Assembly (NCBI GenBank): GCA_025964935.1
Contig: JAOPXW010000312.1
Location: forward strand, 1 to 6,482
Source of the DNA: Friedmanniella sp.
GTDB lineage: Bacteria > Actinomycetota > Actinomycetes > Propionibacteriales > Propionibacteriaceae
DNA length: 6,482 bases
Direction of reading: 5' to 3'
In this document: piece after piece, positions 5,595 to 6,482 of the stretch
How the letters are laid out: each line of letters begins with the position of its first letter
Position numbering within the stretch: the stretch's first letter is position 1
The notes under the pieces: generated by a model
The model's database searches: none
Seen by the model: only the letters and a program-made list of their open reading frames with translations
Told to the model about the DNA's origin: nothing
Position numbers and translations under genes: made by a program

Positions 5595-6013
5595 GACAGG
5601 AAGCGCAGGTTCACGGGATAGCGGTAGAACTCGTGCCGGTTGGCCGCCAGCGCGGCCAGGATGCAGAACACCACCGACACGGCGATGACCAGCGGCCACA
5701 GCACGATCCCGATGACCACCGCGGTGAGCAGGGCGGTGACCAGGTAGGCCCCGGTGTAGAGGATGGAGAAGTTCAGCGCCTCGGTCGACACCTGCTTCAG
5801 CCACGCGCTCCGGTCCCGGAAGGCGAGGGAGATGACCAGCGGTCCGATGAAGCCGAAGAACGGGATGCTGAGATGGCCGAGGATGGCCCACAGCTTCTCG
5901 TCACCGACCGACAGCGGCGCCTGCGCCGAGCCGGGCACGCCGAAGCCCGCCGACCCGGCATCGGACCGACGGTCCTCCGGTCGTTCCGGCGGGGGCTGAG
6001 GAGTCTCGGTCAT
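5591..6013 (-). CDS. DUF4870 (Tic20-like) small membrane protein
   Basis: A 140-residue protein of the DUF4870 family, whose function is unknown. A Pro/Glu/Asp-rich, probably disordered tail (1-36) precedes a hydrophobic domain. Membrane segments are likely at about 42-65 (LWAILGHLSIPFFGFIGPLV and on), 80-98 and 99-124. The family signature LGHLSI...IGPLV, then WLKQVSTEALNFSI (71-84), and the closing YRYPVNLRF (130-138) are all present. The ATG at 6013 has GGAG only two bases upstream, which is unusually close; I see no better start, and the acidic tail is typical. It lies 38 bases after the DUF3073 stop with no convincing terminator between, and its TGA overlaps the GTG of the hydrolase. The operon suggests a membrane-associated role alongside the hydrolase and NDH-2. 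Confidence 0.88.
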   Translation of the reverse strand: MTETPQPPPERPEDRRSDAGSAGFGVPGSAQAPLSVGDEKLWAILGHLSIPFFGFIGPLVISLAFRDRSAWLKQVSTEALNFSILYTGAYLVTALLTAVVIGIVLWPLVIAVSVVFCILAALAANRHEFYRYPVNLRFLS

Positions 6014-6051
6014 GGCTCCAGGCTAATCGCCGGGGCGGCACCGACCCGGAG

Positions 6052-6273
6052 CTACCCCGACTTGCGAAGCTCTTGGAACTCCTCGTGGTCGGGGTCGGCG
6101 GCGTCGTCGCCGCCCAGTTCATCCGCCAGATCGGCGTACGCCGGAGGAACCTCATGCCCTCCCGACCCAGTCTGAAGCTCGCGCTCCAACGAAGAAAAGT
6201 CGGTCCCGAAGGACCGGTACTTCAGTTCGCGGGCAACCTTGGTCTGCTTTGCTTTCGCACGGCCGCGTCCCAT
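6052..6273 (-). CDS. DUF3073 family small conserved actinobacterial protein
   Basis: A 73-residue highly charged protein. The start MGRGRAKAKQTKVARELKY followed by TDFSSLEREL is the signature of DUF3073, found across actinobacteria and of unknown function. The N-terminal 20 residues are strongly basic and could bind nucleic acid; the C-terminal half (about 50-70) is acidic with a DDAADPDHEEFQEL run. There is no membrane segment. The ATG at 6273 is preceded by GAGGGGG with a ten-base spacer. A promoter lies at 6375-6348. In several actinomycetes this gene neighbours purM, as here, which supports both calls. It may be the first gene of the operon continuing into DUF4870, hydrolase and ndh. Confidence 0.92.
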   Translation of the reverse strand: MGRGRAKAKQTKVARELKYRSFGTDFSSLERELQTGSGGHEVPPAYADLADELGGDDAADPDHEEFQELRKSG

Positions 6274-6331
6274 GATGGGTCAGCCCCCTCGCATTTGGTC
6301 TGCCAGCGGCTCGGCCGCGGCTCAGAATGGT

Positions 6332-6391
6332 TGATGTCGTGGGGGAAATGCTACCCAATGGTCACGAGGGCGCAAAGCCGAGACGACATCA
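6332..6391. repeat. Nine-base inverted repeat flanking the DUF3073 promoter
   Basis: TGATGTCGT (6332-6340) and its exact complement ACGACATCA (6383-6391) are 42 bases apart. The distal arm overlaps the stop codon of the upstream gene, and the proximal arm falls about at the expected transcription start. The -35 and -10 elements lie between the arms. A looped repressor or two half-sites are possible; the function is inferred. Confidence 0.4.
6348..6375 (-). promoter_or_regulatory. Promoter for the DUF3073 gene and perhaps the downstream operon
   Basis: On the minus strand TTGCGC (6375-6370) and TAGCAT (6353-6348) are separated by 16 bases, a fair vegetative-type actinobacterial promoter. Transcription would begin near 6341, giving a leader of about 68 bases before ATG 6273. 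The leader contains a near-perfect tandem 11-base repeat (GAGCCGCGGCC, GAGCCGCTGGC). Confidence 0.45.
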
Positions 6392-6482
6392 CGGGGCCGC
6401 GTGTCCTCCGACCAGGCGCACCGACCCGGTTCCGGCCGGCGCGGACGCCGTGTCCCCGGCGGCGACGGAGCCGCAGACCCAG
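6389..6482 (-). CDS. purM: C-terminal end of probable phosphoribosylformylglycinamidine cyclo-ligase (PurM), partial
   Basis: An open minus-strand frame runs in from the window edge for 30 codons and stops with TGA at 6391-6389. It reads WVCGSVAAGD, a Ser/Ala/Pro/Gly linker, then GSVRLVGGHAAP. A tryptophan-valine strand, a short variable linker and a final strand of the type V-x-L-V-G-x-H is how actinobacterial AIR synthetases end. Third codon positions are almost all G or C. PurM closes the imidazole ring of 5-aminoimidazole ribotide in purine synthesis using ATP. The DUF3073 gene immediately downstream matches the known purM neighbourhood in actinomycetes. The fragment is short, so the identification leans on context. 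Confidence 0.6.
   Translation of the reverse strand, partial: WVCGSVAAGDTASAPAGTGSVRLVGGHAAP

Noticed and set aside
3417..5621. A 734-codon plus-strand open frame across the ndh and hydrolase genes
   Set aside because: It is antisense to two genes with complete family motifs. Its product is dominated by Gly, Asp, Val, Arg and His, typical of the mirror frame in high-GC DNA, and matches no family.
5595..5891. N-terminal extension of the hydrolase up to an ATG at 5891
   Set aside because: The added 99 residues are the DUF4870 gene read out of frame, rich in Arg, Pro, Gly and His. The GTG at 5594 fits a GTGA overlap and the family length.
6274..6345. Sequestration of the DUF3073 ribosome binding site by an upstream C run
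   Set aside because: The C run (minus strand 6345-6341) lies at or before the predicted transcription start, so it is probably not in the RNA.
1..6482. CRISPR arrays, insertion sequences, phage or toxin-antitoxin genes
   Set aside because: I saw no regularly spaced repeats, no transposase or integrase motifs and no recognisable toxin or antitoxin in any frame.

Overview
The window reads as chromosomal DNA of a high-GC actinomycete (Actinomycetota). Support comes from the GC-rich third codon positions, a GTG-started sigma factor and a GTG-started hydrolase, tRNAs without an encoded CCA end, and an actinobacteria-restricted DUF3073 gene next to the end of a likely purM. I cannot name a genus.

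Layout. Positions 1-332 (minus strand) hold a decayed, truncated exo-alpha-sialidase. Two Asp boxes remain, but in different frames, and the N-terminal RIP motif is gone. Positions 333-554 have no gene, only paired inverted repeats (375-408) and a good housekeeping-type promoter (441-470) that probably drives tRNA-Asp(GTC) at 555-628 and tRNA-Phe(GAA) at 675-748, with a terminator-like hairpin between them. The tRNA-Phe has an extra base in its D stem. The stretch 749-1078 has no established gene. It contains a hairpin (811-834), a 29-codon mini-ORF with a strong ribosome binding site (849-938), and weak promoter candidates for the next operon.

Positions 1079-3197 (plus strand) form a regulatory cluster: an ECF-type sigma factor, an overlapping zinc-type membrane anti-sigma factor with an RskA-like outer domain, and after 72 bases a fructosamine-kinase-family enzyme. 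The first two are a sigma/anti-sigma switch that probably senses an envelope or redox signal. The kinase may be part of the same transcript and would repair glycated proteins.

A strong hairpin at 3236-3264 separates this from genes running the other way. Read on the minus strand from the right edge, these are: the C-terminal end of a probable purM (6482-6389), a DUF3073 small protein (6273-6052) with its own promoter, a DUF4870 membrane protein (6013-5591), an alpha/beta hydrolase (5594-4557) and a type II NADH dehydrogenase (4556-3276). The last three are very tightly packed: a 4-base GTGA overlap, then a TAG immediately followed by ATG in the same frame. They are almost certainly one translationally coupled operon, possibly transcribed from the DUF3073 promoter.

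I see no CRISPR array, insertion sequence, phage gene or clear defence or biosynthetic system. The most unusual points are the same-frame TAG/ATG junction, the bulged tRNA-Phe, the sialidase remnant, the MCQH mini-ORF and an inverted repeat around the DUF3073 promoter.
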